From Vulcanimicrobiia bacterium (GTDB lineage: Bacteria; Vulcanimicrobiota; Vulcanimicrobiia; Vulcanimicrobiales; Vulcanimicrobiaceae), in contig JAICWY010000014.1 of NCBI GenBank assembly GCA_025934645.1, forward strand, positions 1 to 43,307: DNA of 43,307 bases. The letters run 5' to 3'. The position numbers were made by a program, and so were the translations under genes. Position 1 is the first letter of the stretch, and each line of letters begins with the position of its first letter. Below the pieces are notes generated by a model, which did no database searches, was not told the DNA's origin, and saw only the letters and a program-made list of their open reading frames with translations. This document shows, in pieces, positions 33,864 through 42,213 of this stretch.

Positions 33864-34253
33864 ATGAGCGAGCAGAGCGGACAAGCCCAAAAAATCGTCG
33901 AGCGCCGCACGGAAATCGTTTTTCCGACGGACGTCAATCACTACGGCACGCTGTTCGGCGGAAAAGCCGTGGCGATGATGGACGTCGTCGCCTCGATCGC
34001 CGCAATGCGCGCCGCGCACAAACCGGTCGTTACCGCTTCAATCGATCGCGTGGACTTTAAATCGCCGATCCGCGAAGGCGACTTCGTCGACACCATCGCG
34101 CGTGTGGTGAACGTCGGACGCACGTCCGTAACGGTAGAGGTAGAACTCTGGGGCGAGATCCCCGGAACGGGCGAGCGCAAACTCTCAACCGTCGGAAAAT
34201 TCGTCATGGTCGCCATCGACCGCGACGGGCGGCCTACGCCGGTTAAGGGGTAG
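33864..34253 (+). CDS. Acyl-CoA thioesterase (hotdog fold)
   Basis: A 129-aa YciA/BACH-like hotdog protein that hydrolyses acyl-CoA to free acid and CoA. The family pattern [20 protein letters not shown] is complete, followed by [18 protein letters not shown]. The ATG at 33864 is preferred over the longer frame from 33639, which overlaps the divergent SDR. It converges on the APC permease with an 11-nt overlap. The neighbouring thiolase and SDR suggest acyl-CoA metabolism. Confidence 0.93.
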   Translation: MSEQSGQAQKIVERRTEIVFPTDVNHYGTLFGGKAVAMMDVVASIAAMRAAHKPVVTASIDRVDFKSPIREGDFVDTIARVVNVGRTSVTVEVELWGEIPGTGERKLSTVGKFVMVAIDRDGRPTPVKG

Positions 34254-35703
34254 ATTCGGCAGCCCTGCGCGATCGTTGGTACACAATCGCGCCGATAATC
34301 GCTACCGCGGCGGCCTGCACCAACGGTTGCAAGTAGAACGCTTGCGCGTGCGACGAGACGAGAATCGAAACGGAGAACCACAACGCGAACGCCATGATCG
34401 CGCAGCCGACGGCGATCTGCAGCGGGCGGTTGCGCGCGATGCCGGAGGTGTTCTTCGCGTACAGCTCCGGCGCGACGCGCGGGAACAGCAGCATCGCAAG
34501 CCCCATCAGGAAGAACACGACCATCACCGAAAGCACGCGCAAATTCACGCCGAACACGTAGCCCAGTTGCAGCGATTCGATTAAACTGAGCGATCCCAGA
34601 ATCGCGCTCAGCGTCAGCGCAAGCACGGGCGTGTCGTATCGCTTGTGCGTTTTCGAGAACACGTCGTGGACGATTCCGTCGGCGCTCCACGCGTACAGCC
34701 AGCGGGACTGCGCGAGGAAGTACGGCAAGAACGTCTTCACCACGATCACCGCGACGAACACGTTCATCACTGACGCGAGCCACGGGGGCATCACTAAACC
34801 GAGCAGTCCGGTCGAGGTGGTATACGTCGTCTGCTTGAGCGCAGACAAACCGCCGATGATCTGCCACGGCACGGCGTGATAGACCGCGAACGTGAACAGC
34901 GTGTAGATCACGGTAACGATCGAAACGGCTATGACGACGCCCTTTGCCACTGAGCGTTCCGCATCGATTGCCTCACCGCCGGTTTGCGTTGCGGTCGACA
35001 ATCCAAGATAGCCGAAGAACAGCACCGGCAACGCCGTCCAGAACGCCGTGCCCGCATCGACGTGCTGCGCCGGAGCCTTGCTCATGGCAAACGCAGCACT
35101 AATGTGGAGACGCGCCGCCAGCGCGGCTTCAAAATGCGCCGGAGTGGTAGCAAAGCCGGTGACCATCACGACAAGCGCAACGAAAATCACAAAGCACATC
35201 GCCGACACAGTCAGCATCGCCGCAAGCCGCACGCCGCGCACGTGGATCAGCCAAATACCCCACAGCAGCACGAGCCCCGCGATGAGCGTGCCTTGCGTCG
35301 ATGTAAGAAACGCCGCAGCGGCCGGCAAACCCATCGTCGTACAGGCGTTCGCTAAAAACTTCGGCGCCGTGTAGGCGAGCGTTCCCATCGCGGCCGTCAT
35401 GCCGAACCACGCAAGAAACGTTGCCAAGAATGCGGCTAACGGATGGAGCGCACGCGAGATAATCACGTACTCGCCGCCGGCGCCCACCAATCCCGATGCA
35501 AAGAAATACCGGTACGCGATAACGGTAAGGAACGTGAGCGCGCCGCCGACGATCATGAGCCAGGGCACCAGATTGCCGACGCCCGGTGCGGTCGTTTGAA
35601 TCTGCGTCGAGACGAAGAATAGCCCCGCCGCAATCTCGTTCGTTACGCCGAAGGCAACAACGGACCAAGGCCCAAGCGCCCGCCGAAGCGCGTTCGATTC
35701 CAT
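34243..35703 (-). CDS. APC-family amino acid permease
   Basis: A 486-aa inner-membrane protein with about 12 helices. The N-terminal GVTNEIAAGLFFVS and GLVGAGGEYVIISRALHPL match the substrate-binding region of APC transporters; FFGYLGLSTATQTGGEAID is the family's helix 6 segment. ATG 35703 starts at MESNALRRALGPW; the frame runs on to 36414, but that overlaps the SDR gene and is a shadow. It lies 5 nt behind the SDR in an acyl-CoA operon, so uptake of a branched-chain or related amino acid is plausible. Confidence 0.9.
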   Translation of the reverse strand: MESNALRRALGPWSVVAFGVTNEIAAGLFFVSTQIQTTAPGVGNLVPWLMIVGGALTFLTVIAYRYFFASGLVGAGGEYVIISRALHPLAAFLATFLAWFGMTAAMGTLAYTAPKFLANACTTMGLPAAAAFLTSTQGTLIAGLVLLWGIWLIHVRGVRLAAMLTVSAMCFVIFVALVVMVTGFATTPAHFEAALAARLHISAAFAMSKAPAQHVDAGTAFWTALPVLFFGYLGLSTATQTGGEAIDAERSVAKGVVIAVSIVTVIYTLFTFAVYHAVPWQIIGGLSALKQTTYTTSTGLLGLVMPPWLASVMNVFVAVIVVKTFLPYFLAQSRWLYAWSADGIVHDVFSKTHKRYDTPVLALTLSAILGSLSLIESLQLGYVFGVNLRVLSVMVVFFLMGLAMLLFPRVAPELYAKNTSGIARNRPLQIAVGCAIMAFALWFSVSILVSSHAQAFYLQPLVQAAAVAIIGAIVYQRSRRAAESTP

Positions 35704-35708
35704 AAAAC

Positions 35709-36473
35709 TTATCGCGGCGCTAAGCGGATCGCGCCGTCGAGGCGGATGACCTCGCCGTTGAGCATTTGATTTTCGACGATGTGCCGTGCGAGCGCCGCGT
35801 ATTCGGGCGGCTGGCCCAGGCGCGCCGGGAACGGCGTTTGTTTGCCGAGCGACTCGCGCGCGGCTTCGGGCAGTCCCGCCATCATCGGCGTGTCGAAAAT
35901 TCCGGGCGCGATGCTCATCACGCGGATCTGGTGCTGCGCGAACTCGCGCGCGATCGCGAGCGTCATGCCGACGACGCCGCCCTTCGATGCGGAATACGCG
36001 GCTTGGCCGATCTGTCCGTCGAACGCCGCAACCGACGCCGTGCAAACGATGACGCCGCGATCTTCCGCAGGATCGACGCTGCGCTTCAACATCTCCGCGC
36101 CGGCGAGGCGGATGACGTTGAAGGTGCCGATGAGGTTCACCGTTACGACTTTGGCAAAATGCTCCAAAGGTTGCGGGCCGTCCCGGCCCACGACGCGTTC
36201 GGCCGTCGCAATGCCGGCGCAATTGATCGCGCCGTGCAGAGCGCCGAACTCGCGCATTGCGAGGTCGATCGCCGCTTGAACTTGGTCGGGGCTCGTCACG
36301 TCGGTGCGGACGAAGCGGGCCTTGGCGCCCAGTTCTTTTGCGGCTTCGTCGCCATGCGCGGCAACGTCGAGCAGCACCACATTGGCGCCCGCCGCCGTAA
36401 ATTCGCGCGCGCACGCGGCGCCCAAACCGGACGCGCCGCCGGTAATTAAAAACGTCTTGCCGGCAATATTCAT
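35709..36473 (-). CDS. SDR 3-hydroxyacyl-CoA dehydrogenase (HSD17B10-like)
   Basis: A 254-aa SDR with TGGASGLG cofactor loop, NCAG, catalytic Ser in [14 protein letters not shown] and YSASK with Tyr and Lys in place. The wide match through [17 protein letters not shown] and the C-terminal IRLDGAIRL is that of type II 3-hydroxyacyl-CoA dehydrogenases (HSD10), which act in branched-chain and fatty acid breakdown. It overlaps the thiolase stop by 4 nt, which supports this assignment over a plain 3-oxoacyl-ACP reductase. Confidence 0.92.
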   Translation of the reverse strand: MNIAGKTFLITGGASGLGAACAREFTAAGANVVLLDVAAHGDEAAKELGAKARFVRTDVTSPDQVQAAIDLAMREFGALHGAINCAGIATAERVVGRDGPQPLEHFAKVVTVNLIGTFNVIRLAGAEMLKRSVDPAEDRGVIVCTASVAAFDGQIGQAAYSASKGGVVGMTLAIAREFAQHQIRVMSIAPGIFDTPMMAGLPEAARESLGKQTPFPARLGQPPEYAALARHIVENQMLNGEVIRLDGAIRLAPR

Positions 36474-37585
36474 GCCGGAATCCTTTCGATGATGGTCGCG
36501 TTAGCCATGCCGCCGCCCTCGCACATAACCTGCAAGCCGTAACGTCCGCCGCGGCGTTCCAACTCGTTCAGTAGGACCGTCATCAAACGCGCGCCGCTGG
36601 ATCCCAGGGGATGCCCCATAGCGATGGCGCCGCCATTGACGTTCACCTTCGCGTGGTCCGCCTTCATTTCGATCATCCACGCAAGCACCACGCTTGCGAA
36701 GGCTTCGTTTACCTCAAAAAGATCGATGTCGCCGAACGAAAGGTTCGCGCGCTGCAACACCATGCGCGTCGCCGGTATGACCGCAGTAAGCATCATCTCC
36801 GGATCGTCGCCGATCGCGGAATTGGCGATGACACGCGCGCGCGGACGCAGTCCGTGCTCTTTCGCAAATGCTTCGGAAGCGAGCAGGACGGCTGCGGCCC
36901 CGTCGCTGATCTGCGAAGAGTTTCCGGCCGTCACACGCCCGTTTTCACGGAACGCCGGTTTGAGCGCAGCTAATTTTTCGATTGATGTATCCGTTCGCAC
37001 GCCCTCATCGCGATCGAGTTCCGGCAAGGAAACCAGCTGCGATCTAAAACGGCCTTCGGCCGAGGCGCGCGCCGCGCGTTGATGGCTCTCCAAACTGAAC
37101 GCGTCGAGCTCTTCGCGGCGCAGATGCCGGCGATCGGCAATCATTTCCGCGCTGACGCCTTGATTGTGGATGCGCTCGGCGGGCACGCCTGGACCATTTG
37201 CGAACGAGGCACCCAGCGGAACCCGCGACATCGACTCCACGCCGCAGGCGATAACGCAATCGTATGCGGCTGCCGCGATGCCTTGCGAAGCAAACGCAAT
37301 CGCTTGTTGGCTCGAACCGCATTGGCGATCCACCGTCGTAGCGGGAACGCTGTTTGGAAACCCGGCTTGCAGTACCGCGTTGCGCGCGATATTCAAACTC
37401 TGCTCGCCCACTTGGCTCACGCATCCGGCGATTACATCGTCCACGCGCGCGGACGGAACCGCGTTGCGTTCCATTAGGCCTCGCAACGTCTGCGCGAGCA
37501 GCGCAACCGGATGTATTCCGCTGAGCGCGCCGCCGCGACGCCCCACCGGCGTGCGCACTGCGTCGATAATGAGTGCCTCGTTCAC
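36470..37585 (-). CDS. Acetyl-CoA C-acyltransferase (thiolase)
   Basis: 371 aa from GTG 37585. Active Cys is in [10 protein letters not shown], His in [16 protein letters not shown], and the second Cys in [11 protein letters not shown]. Thiolase cleaves 3-ketoacyl-CoA with CoA, or condenses two acyl-CoA. The length is about 20 aa below the usual 390 and the loop around [11 protein letters not shown] looks trimmed. Its start shares GTGA with the CoA-transferase stop and its stop overlaps the SDR start, so all three are one operon. Confidence 0.93.
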   Translation of the reverse strand: MNEALIIDAVRTPVGRRGGALSGIHPVALLAQTLRGLMERNAVPSARVDDVIAGCVSQVGEQSLNIARNAVLQAGFPNSVPATTVDRQCGSSQQAIAFASQGIAAAAYDCVIACGVESMSRVPLGASFANGPGVPAERIHNQGVSAEMIADRRHLRREELDAFSLESHQRAARASAEGRFRSQLVSLPELDRDEGVRTDTSIEKLAALKPAFRENGRVTAGNSSQISDGAAAVLLASEAFAKEHGLRPRARVIANSAIGDDPEMMLTAVIPATRMVLQRANLSFGDIDLFEVNEAFASVVLAWMIEMKADHAKVNVNGGAIAMGHPLGSSGARLMTVLLNELERRGGRYGLQVMCEGGGMANATIIERIPA

Positions 37586-38409
37586 CGCGCGCTCGCTCCA
37601 TGCGGAAGCGCCGCGATCGGCAAATCGTATTGCTCGGCGGTCTCTTCCCAGTACACGCAAGAGTGTTCGGCAAACCGCGCCGCGAGCGCATCGCGGTCGT
37701 TCGCATCGACGCCCAGCGCTTCGCGCAACCGCTGCTGAAAGTGCGGCTCAAGCGCGGCGAGCGCGATCCAGCCGTCGGAGGCGCGGTACAAACCGTAATA
37801 CGGAAGCGCGCCGCCGAGCGGACCGGACGGCGTCGTCAGCCCGTGGCGCGCGGCATCGGCGAGAACTGCCGCGCTTTCCGCGATCGCGATCTCGTGACGC
37901 GTGCCTTCGCCCGTGCGGTCCCGTTCCAGCAACGCTTCCAGCGCGGCGCTAAAAACGCGTTCCGCGGCAAACATATCGGCCGCGACCGCGCGCGGCATCG
38001 CGGGCGGCGAGAGCAGCCCCGCTCGGGCTTGATACGTTAGGTCGTGGCCGGCGCGGTCCGCGTGCTCGCCGGCCTCGCCGACGACGGCGACGTGGCAGAG
38101 GCGCGGGAAGGCCGCGTGCAGCCGGGGCCAATCCAGGTGCGCGGCATCGAGCGCCTTCGGCCGCAAGGTCGTTATCAGCAAATCCGCGTTCGCCAAGTGC
38201 GCCAGCATGCGCGACTCCGAGCAGCGCAGATCCAGCCGCTCGACGCGCATACCGGCCGTTAGCTCGGCATACCAAGCCGGCGCCGCCACTTCGAGGGGGT
38301 CGCCGTGCGGCGGCTCGACCTTCACGACCTCGGCCCCGAGCTTCACCAGGCGCGCTGCGGCGAGCGGCCCTGGAATATTCGTCGCAACGGCGACAACCCG
38401 CAAATGCAT
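37582..38409 (-). CDS. Compact CaiB/BaiF family III CoA-transferase
   Basis: 275 aa from ATG 38409. Seen: [25 protein letters not shown] (abbreviated here to its GPLAAARL and VVKVEPP cores), HDLTYQA, and [27 protein letters not shown], whose Asp is likely the catalytic residue. Family III enzymes move CoA between acids or racemise 2-methylacyl-CoA. The normal length is 360-400 aa, so the C-terminal third appears reduced. First gene of the thiolase operon and divergent from rpsO. Confidence 0.84.
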   Translation of the reverse strand: MHLRVVAVATNIPGPLAAARLVKLGAEVVKVEPPHGDPLEVAAPAWYAELTAGMRVERLDLRCSESRMLAHLANADLLITTLRPKALDAAHLDWPRLHAAFPRLCHVAVVGEAGEHADRAGHDLTYQARAGLLSPPAMPRAVAADMFAAERVFSAALEALLERDRTGEGTRHEIAIAESAAVLADAARHGLTTPSGPLGGALPYYGLYRASDGWIALAALEPHFQQRLREALGVDANDRDALAARFAEHSCVYWEETAEQYDLPIAALPHGASAR

Positions 38410-38422
38410 GCCGCTGGTATGC

Positions 38423-38452
38423 TTGCGCCGGGGCCTCTTACCCTGGTATGAT
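38423..38452 (+). promoter_or_regulatory. Sigma70-like promoter for rpsO
   Basis: TTGCGC (38423-38428), an 18-nt spacer and TATGAT (38447-38452) lie in the 121-nt gap between the divergent CoA-transferase and rpsO. The -10 box matches five of six consensus bases, the -35 three of six. It would give rpsO a leader of about 70 nt. Confidence 0.5.
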
Positions 38453-38530
38453 TCGTCGGTCGCCGGGACGGATGCGCGCAGCACCTGTACCCGAAGCGAG
38501 CCCATCCTTGAACAAGGAGTTCATTCCAAC

Positions 38531-38800
38531 GTGCCCCTGAGCAAAGAACAGAAGGCGGAACTCGCCGCCAAGTACGGACGCTCCTCGTCCGACACCGGAT
38601 CGGCCGACGTGCAAGTCGCTATCCTGACCGCTTCCATCAATCAGCTGACAGAGCACCTCAAGGTGCACAAGAAAGACCACCACAGCCGCCGCGGGCTGTT
38701 GTTGCAGGTCGGTCAGCGCCGCCGTCTGCTGAACTATCTGCAGAACAAAGATTTGGAGCGCTACCGCAAGTTGATCGCGGATCTCGGTCTGCGCCGCTAA
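38531..38800 (+). CDS. rpsO: 30S ribosomal protein S15
   Basis: 89 aa, the standard S15 length. It binds 16S rRNA and bridges the small and large subunits. [20 protein letters not shown] and [19 protein letters not shown] are highly conserved S15 segments, and LLNYLQN follows. GTG start with AAGGAG (38514-38519) 11 nt upstream. The usual pnp partner is not downstream here. A terminator hairpin follows at 38824-38851. Confidence 0.98.
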   Translation: MPLSKEQKAELAAKYGRSSSDTGSADVQVAILTASINQLTEHLKVHKKDHHSRRGLLLQVGQRRRLLNYLQNKDLERYRKLIADLGLRR

Positions 38801-38823
38801 GCGCGAAACCGACGTAGGTACCC

Positions 38824-38851
38824 AAAGAGCCGGCAAATATGCCGGCTCTTT
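38824..38851 (+). terminator. Terminator hairpin after rpsO
   Basis: A perfect 11-bp stem, AAAGAGCCGGC (38824-38834) with GCCGGCTCTTT (38841-38851), and a 6-nt AAATAT loop, 23 nt after the rpsO stop. The trailing T run is only the three Ts of the stem, so ending may be partial. Confidence 0.75.
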
Positions 38852-38858
38852 ACATTGA

Positions 38859-38910
38859 TTAGGTCGATCGCCCTAGGTCTACGGGCTTAGGCGTACCTAG
38901 GCCGCTCGCC
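38859..38910. promoter_or_regulatory. Row of TAGG boxes and inverted repeat ahead of PqqD-like gene
   Basis: Four units beginning TTAGG or CTAGG start at 38859, 38873, 38887 and 38897, the first three exactly 14 nt apart. CCTAGGT (38872-38878) and ACCTAGG (38895-38901) also form an inverted repeat. The row lies between the rpsO hairpin and the PqqD-like gene, where its promoter should be. A protein-binding site is the simplest reading. Confidence 0.45.
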
Positions 38911-38977
38911 AGCTCGCCCAGTACCCTAGCAGTAGAAAGTTCACTCATGCCGCAGCCAAGGAAAGGAGCCGGCTCAA

Positions 38978-39277
38978 ATGGTGTTTTCCCTGCCCAAACG
39001 CCATACCGCCCTCGATATCGAAAAGACGGCGCATAACAGCGTGATCGTCGTCGATCGCAAAAACGACTACGTACACGTCCTCAGCGAACGCGCCGCCGGT
39101 GTGCTCGAACAGTGCGACGGATCGCACACGTGCGAACAGATCGCGCGCATCGTCGCCGACAACACGCGCTCGCCCTACGACGGCGTCGTTCAAGAAGTAG
39201 CGCATTTGGTCGGCAGTTTCGCCGACCTCGCGCTTATCGAGTCCGCCGCTTTAGAATGCGGCGCACCGCGTCTTTGA
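38978..39277 (+). CDS. PqqD-like peptide-chaperone family protein
   Basis: A 99-aa protein with the PqqD fold pattern: VIVVDRKNDYVHVLSERAAG, then LEQCDGSHTCEQIARIVAD and a C-terminal helix with EVAHLVGSFADLALI. PqqD proteins (RRE domains) bind the leader of a precursor peptide for a radical SAM enzyme. No radical SAM gene or clear precursor is in the window. GGAAAGGAG stands just before the ATG. It overlaps the convergent transketolase gene by 44 nt. Confidence 0.82.
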   Translation: MVFSLPKRHTALDIEKTAHNSVIVVDRKNDYVHVLSERAAGVLEQCDGSHTCEQIARIVADNTRSPYDGVVQEVAHLVGSFADLALIESAALECGAPRL

Positions 39278-40241
39278 TCGCGGACGTACCCATGCCGTAG
39301 TGCTCGATCAGTTCGGACGGATCTCCTGATTGGCCGAACTGATCCTGCACGCCGACGAATTCGATCGGCGTGGGGTGCTGTTGCGCCAGAATCTCGGCCA
39401 CGCGCGATCCCATGCCCGCGTGTACCTGATGCTCTTCGACGGTGACGATCGCACCGGTACGTTTTGCCGCATCGACGATCGCCCGGGCGTCCATCGGCTT
39501 GACGGTATGGTTGTTGATCACCATGCAGTCGATGCCTTCGGCCGCGAGCTCTTGCGCCGCGATGAGCGCATTGTAGAGCAAAATGCCGCACGCGACGATC
39601 GCGACGTCTTTGCCTTCGCGGAACGTCTGCGCTTTGCCGATCTCGAACGGCGTTTGCTCCGTCGTGACGATCGGCGACTTCTCGCGTGCGAAGCGTAAGT
39701 ACACCGGCCCGTGCATCTGGGTGAGCGCGAGCGTGGCTTTCTTCGTTTGCAGCGTGTCGCACGGCACGACGACGGTCATGTGCGGAATGACGCGCATAAT
39801 TGCGATGTCTTCGACCGCTTGGTGCGTCGCGCCGTCGGGTCCGACGGAAACGCCCGCGTGAGCGCCCGCGATCTTGACGTTCGTTTCGTTGAGGGCCATG
39901 ATCGTGCGCACTTGCTCCCACGAACGCCCCGGATTGAACATGGCGTAGCTCGCGATCCACGGAATCTTCCCCGTGCTGGCAAGGCCGCCGGCCATCGCCA
40001 CGAGCATCTGTTCGGATACGCCGATCTCGATGTACTGATCGGGCAGCGCTTCTTTTAGTCCGAGAAAGCGCGTAGATTCCGAGAGATCGGCGCAGATGCC
40101 GATCACGTTCTCGTTCGCCTTCGCCGCCTCGAGCAATCCTTCGCCGAATCCGTTTCGAGTCGGGACTTGCTTGATGCTCTTCGGATCGTCGAGCGGCGCA
40201 AGATGCATGGAAACGCCGTTCGCTACGTTCGCGCTAGGCAT
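39234..40241 (-). CDS. Transketolase, C-terminal subunit
   Basis: 335 aa holding the pyrimidine-binding and C-terminal domains of a thiamine-diphosphate transketolase. Catalytic-type Glu is in IEIGVSEQMLVAMAGGLAS; GPDGATHQAVEDIAIMR and VYLRFAREKSP follow, then the C-terminal domain VAIVACGILLYNAL and VEEHQVHAGMGSRVAE. It works with the separate N-terminal subunit encoded just upstream (8-nt overlap). Split transketolases replace the single-chain enzyme in many archaea and some bacteria. DXS is unlikely because it is one chain. Confidence 0.93.
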   Translation of the reverse strand: MPSANVANGVSMHLAPLDDPKSIKQVPTRNGFGEGLLEAAKANENVIGICADLSESTRFLGLKEALPDQYIEIGVSEQMLVAMAGGLASTGKIPWIASYAMFNPGRSWEQVRTIMALNETNVKIAGAHAGVSVGPDGATHQAVEDIAIMRVIPHMTVVVPCDTLQTKKATLALTQMHGPVYLRFAREKSPIVTTEQTPFEIGKAQTFREGKDVAIVACGILLYNALIAAQELAAEGIDCMVINNHTVKPMDARAIVDAAKRTGAIVTVEEHQVHAGMGSRVAEILAQQHPTPIEFVGVQDQFGQSGDPSELIEHYGMGTSAIKDAVRRILKRRTR

Positions 40242-41091
40242 GAGCGGTGATCCTTTCCCGCTCCGCTTCCAGTTCGCGCAGCGCTTCGTCGGCTTGATCT
40301 TTGTTCGGCGGCTTGCCGTGCCAGGTGTAATCGCCTTCCATGTAACTCACGCCTTTGCCCGGCACCGTGATGGCGATAATGACGACCGGTTTTCCTTTGA
40401 CCGCTTTGGCCTTTTCGACCGTTTGAATGAACTCGGCCATGTCGTTGCCGTTGCACTGGAAGACTTCCCAGTTGAACGCGCGGTATTTGTCGGCAAGCGG
40501 TTCGAGCGGCATGATGTCTTCGGTGCTGCCGTCGATTTGAATGAAGTTGCGATCGATGACGCACATCAAATTGTCGAGTTTGAACTTACCCGCGGTCAGC
40601 ACCGCTTCCCAATGCAGCCCGCACTGGTGCTCGGCGTCCGAGGTGACGACGTACGTGCGGAATTCCTTACCGTCCATCTTCGCGGCGAGCGCCATGCCCG
40701 TGCCTTGCGCCAGGCCTTCGCCCAGCGGCCCGGACGTCGTCTCGAGCGCCGGCATGCGCGTGCGCTCGGGATGGCCCTGCAAACGCGATCCGAACTTGCG
40801 AAGCGTCAGCAGCTCTTCAACGGGAAAATAGCCGGCATACGCCATCGCGCTGTAGCGCACGGGCGTGATGTGACCGCACGAGAGCAAGAGGCGGTCGCGT
40901 TCGGGCCACTCCGGATTCTTCGGATCGTGGCGCAGAATGTACTGATAGAACGCGGTGAAAATGTCGGCCATGTCCAGCGAACCGGCCGAGTGGCCCGAGC
41001 CTGCGGAAAGCAGCGAACGGATGATGCCTTGGCGGCACAGATTCGCTTGCTCCTTCAGCTGCGTCAGGCGCTGCGGGGTGAGTGATTGCAT
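40234..41091 (-). CDS. Transketolase, N-terminal subunit
   Basis: 285 aa with the ThDP-pyrophosphate domain: GHSAGSLDMADIFTAFYQ, GHITPVRYSAMAYAGY, and GPLGEGLAQGTGMALAAKM. The metal-binding motif normally GDGE...N reads SDAEHQCGLHWE with NFIQIDG later, so its first Gly is Ser and the second Ala. Its ATG precedes the C-terminal subunit gene by one frame. It moves two-carbon units in the pentose phosphate pathway. Confidence 0.93.
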   Translation of the reverse strand: MQSLTPQRLTQLKEQANLCRQGIIRSLLSAGSGHSAGSLDMADIFTAFYQYILRHDPKNPEWPERDRLLLSCGHITPVRYSAMAYAGYFPVEELLTLRKFGSRLQGHPERTRMPALETTSGPLGEGLAQGTGMALAAKMDGKEFRTYVVTSDAEHQCGLHWEAVLTAGKFKLDNLMCVIDRNFIQIDGSTEDIMPLEPLADKYRAFNWEVFQCNGNDMAEFIQTVEKAKAVKGKPVVIIAITVPGKGVSYMEGDYTWHGKPPNKDQADEALRELEAERERITAHA

Positions 41092-41166
41092 AGCACGCCG
41101 TAGTTACCCGCACGGTCCGCGCTCCCTCTCGAATCATGGGTAAGGGCTGCTCAGGAGGGTTCACCG

Positions 41167-41298
41167 ATGAAATGTAAAGGCAGCGATTGCCAATGCCAAG
41201 TTGCGAGCGGTCAAGAGTACTGCAGCGAATCGTGCAAGAGCGAGAGCGGACACGGCCATTGCCACTGCGGTCACGACGGGTGCGGCCACGCGCATTAA
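41167..41298 (+). CDS. Metallothionein-like small Cys/His-rich protein (43 aa)
   Basis: A short gene with an excellent ribosome site, AGGAGG (41153-41158), 8 nt before ATG 41167. The 43-aa product has eight Cys (3, 8, 10, 19, 23, 32, 34, 39) and six His (29, 31, 33, 36, 41, 43). C-x4-CxC, EYCSESC and CHCGHDGCGHAH match the SmtA/BmtA bacterial metallothionein plan, with the YCSxxC zinc-finger part. It would bind Zn, Cu or Cd in the cytosol. It is divergent from the transketolase operon (75-nt gap) and convergent with the histidine kinase. Confidence 0.9.
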   Translation: MKCKGSDCQCQVASGQEYCSESCKSESGHGHCHCGHDGCGHAH

Positions 41299-41310
41299 CC
41301 GCGATGCGCG

Positions 41311-42213
41311 CTAAGGGAACGTGACGACGAAGGCGGTCACGCCTTCGCCGTTGCGCAGCGCCGCCGTGCCGCCGTGCGCGTGCGCGATCCAGCGGACGAT
41401 CGAAAGCCCGAGTCCGCTGCCTTCGGCGCGCCCCGCGCCGCGGTAAAAACGCTCGAAAATCCGTTCGCGATCTTGCGGCGCCACCACGTCTCCGTCGTTG
41501 GCGACGCTGAGCTCCGTACCGGCGTCCGTGTGGCCTACTTCGACCACGATGCGATCCCGCGCGTGACGGACCGCGTTCGAAAGCAGATTGCGCGTGAGCT
41601 CGCGCACGCGCCGCTCGTCGGCTTCCACGATTGCGCTCTGCGCGCGCACGTCCAGCGTTACCCCGCGATCGACCGCGATCTGCGCGAATTCTCGCGCCGT
41701 ATCGCGCACGACTGCTGCGAGATCGATCGGCTCTTTCACGAGCGCGCGTTCGTCCGCGCTGCGCGCGAGCGTCAACAGTTCGCCGACGATGCGTGAAGCT
41801 TCCATTGCTGCCGCCGCAATCGTACCGTAGCTTTGCGCGTGCGCATCGTCGTCCGTGCGCGCCGCCTGCGAGACGCTCGCGATCGTTGCGAGCGGCGATC
41901 GCAGGGCGTGCGCGGCATCCGCCGCGAATGCCCGTTCGCGCTGCTGCGCCGCGAGCAGCGGTTCGATCGCCGCGCGCGCGAGCAGCCACGACGCAACGCC
42001 GACGATCGCGAGCAACGGAAGATCGAAGGCCGCAATCGTCCACGCGACGCGCTGCATCGCGTGCGCATAGGCCGCCGAACCTTCCGGGGTGCCGAGCAGT
42101 GGAAGCATCAGCGAAGTGTACTCGCGTCCCACGAACATATACGCGCCGGCGCTCAGCGCGCCGAGCACCAGCGCGAACACGGCGAGAAAGCGCAGCGCCA
42201 GACGCGCCGTCAT
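41311..42213 (-). CDS. Sensor histidine kinase
   Basis: 300 aa from ATG 42213. Two membrane helices (about 5-27 and 60-82) enclose a short 30-aa periplasmic loop. The H box is HALRSPLA, the N box RNLLSNAVRHA, the G1 box ANDGDVV and G2 GSGLGLSIV. The loop is too small to bind a large ligand, so it may sense the membrane or another protein. ATG overlaps the regulator stop (ATGA). Confidence 0.95.
   Translation of the reverse strand: MTARLALRFLAVFALVLGALSAGAYMFVGREYTSLMLPLLGTPEGSAAYAHAMQRVAWTIAAFDLPLLAIVGVASWLLARAAIEPLLAAQQRERAFAADAAHALRSPLATIASVSQAARTDDDAHAQSYGTIAAAAMEASRIVGELLTLARSADERALVKEPIDLAAVVRDTAREFAQIAVDRGVTLDVRAQSAIVEADERRVRELTRNLLSNAVRHARDRIVVEVGHTDAGTELSVANDGDVVAPQDRERIFERFYRGAGRAEGSGLGLSIVRWIAHAHGGTAALRNGEGVTAFVVTFP

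Noticed and set aside
34243-36414. A 723-codon minus frame that looks like an SDR-permease fusion
   Set aside because: The upstream part is out of frame with the real SDR (35709-36473) and has no SDR motifs in this frame. The permease starts at 35703.
38947-39036. Possible 29-aa peptide frame (MPQPRKGAGSNG...) overlapping the PqqD-like start, a candidate RiPP precursor
   Set aside because: It contains the ribosome binding site of the PqqD-like gene, has no site of its own, and has no leader-core pattern.
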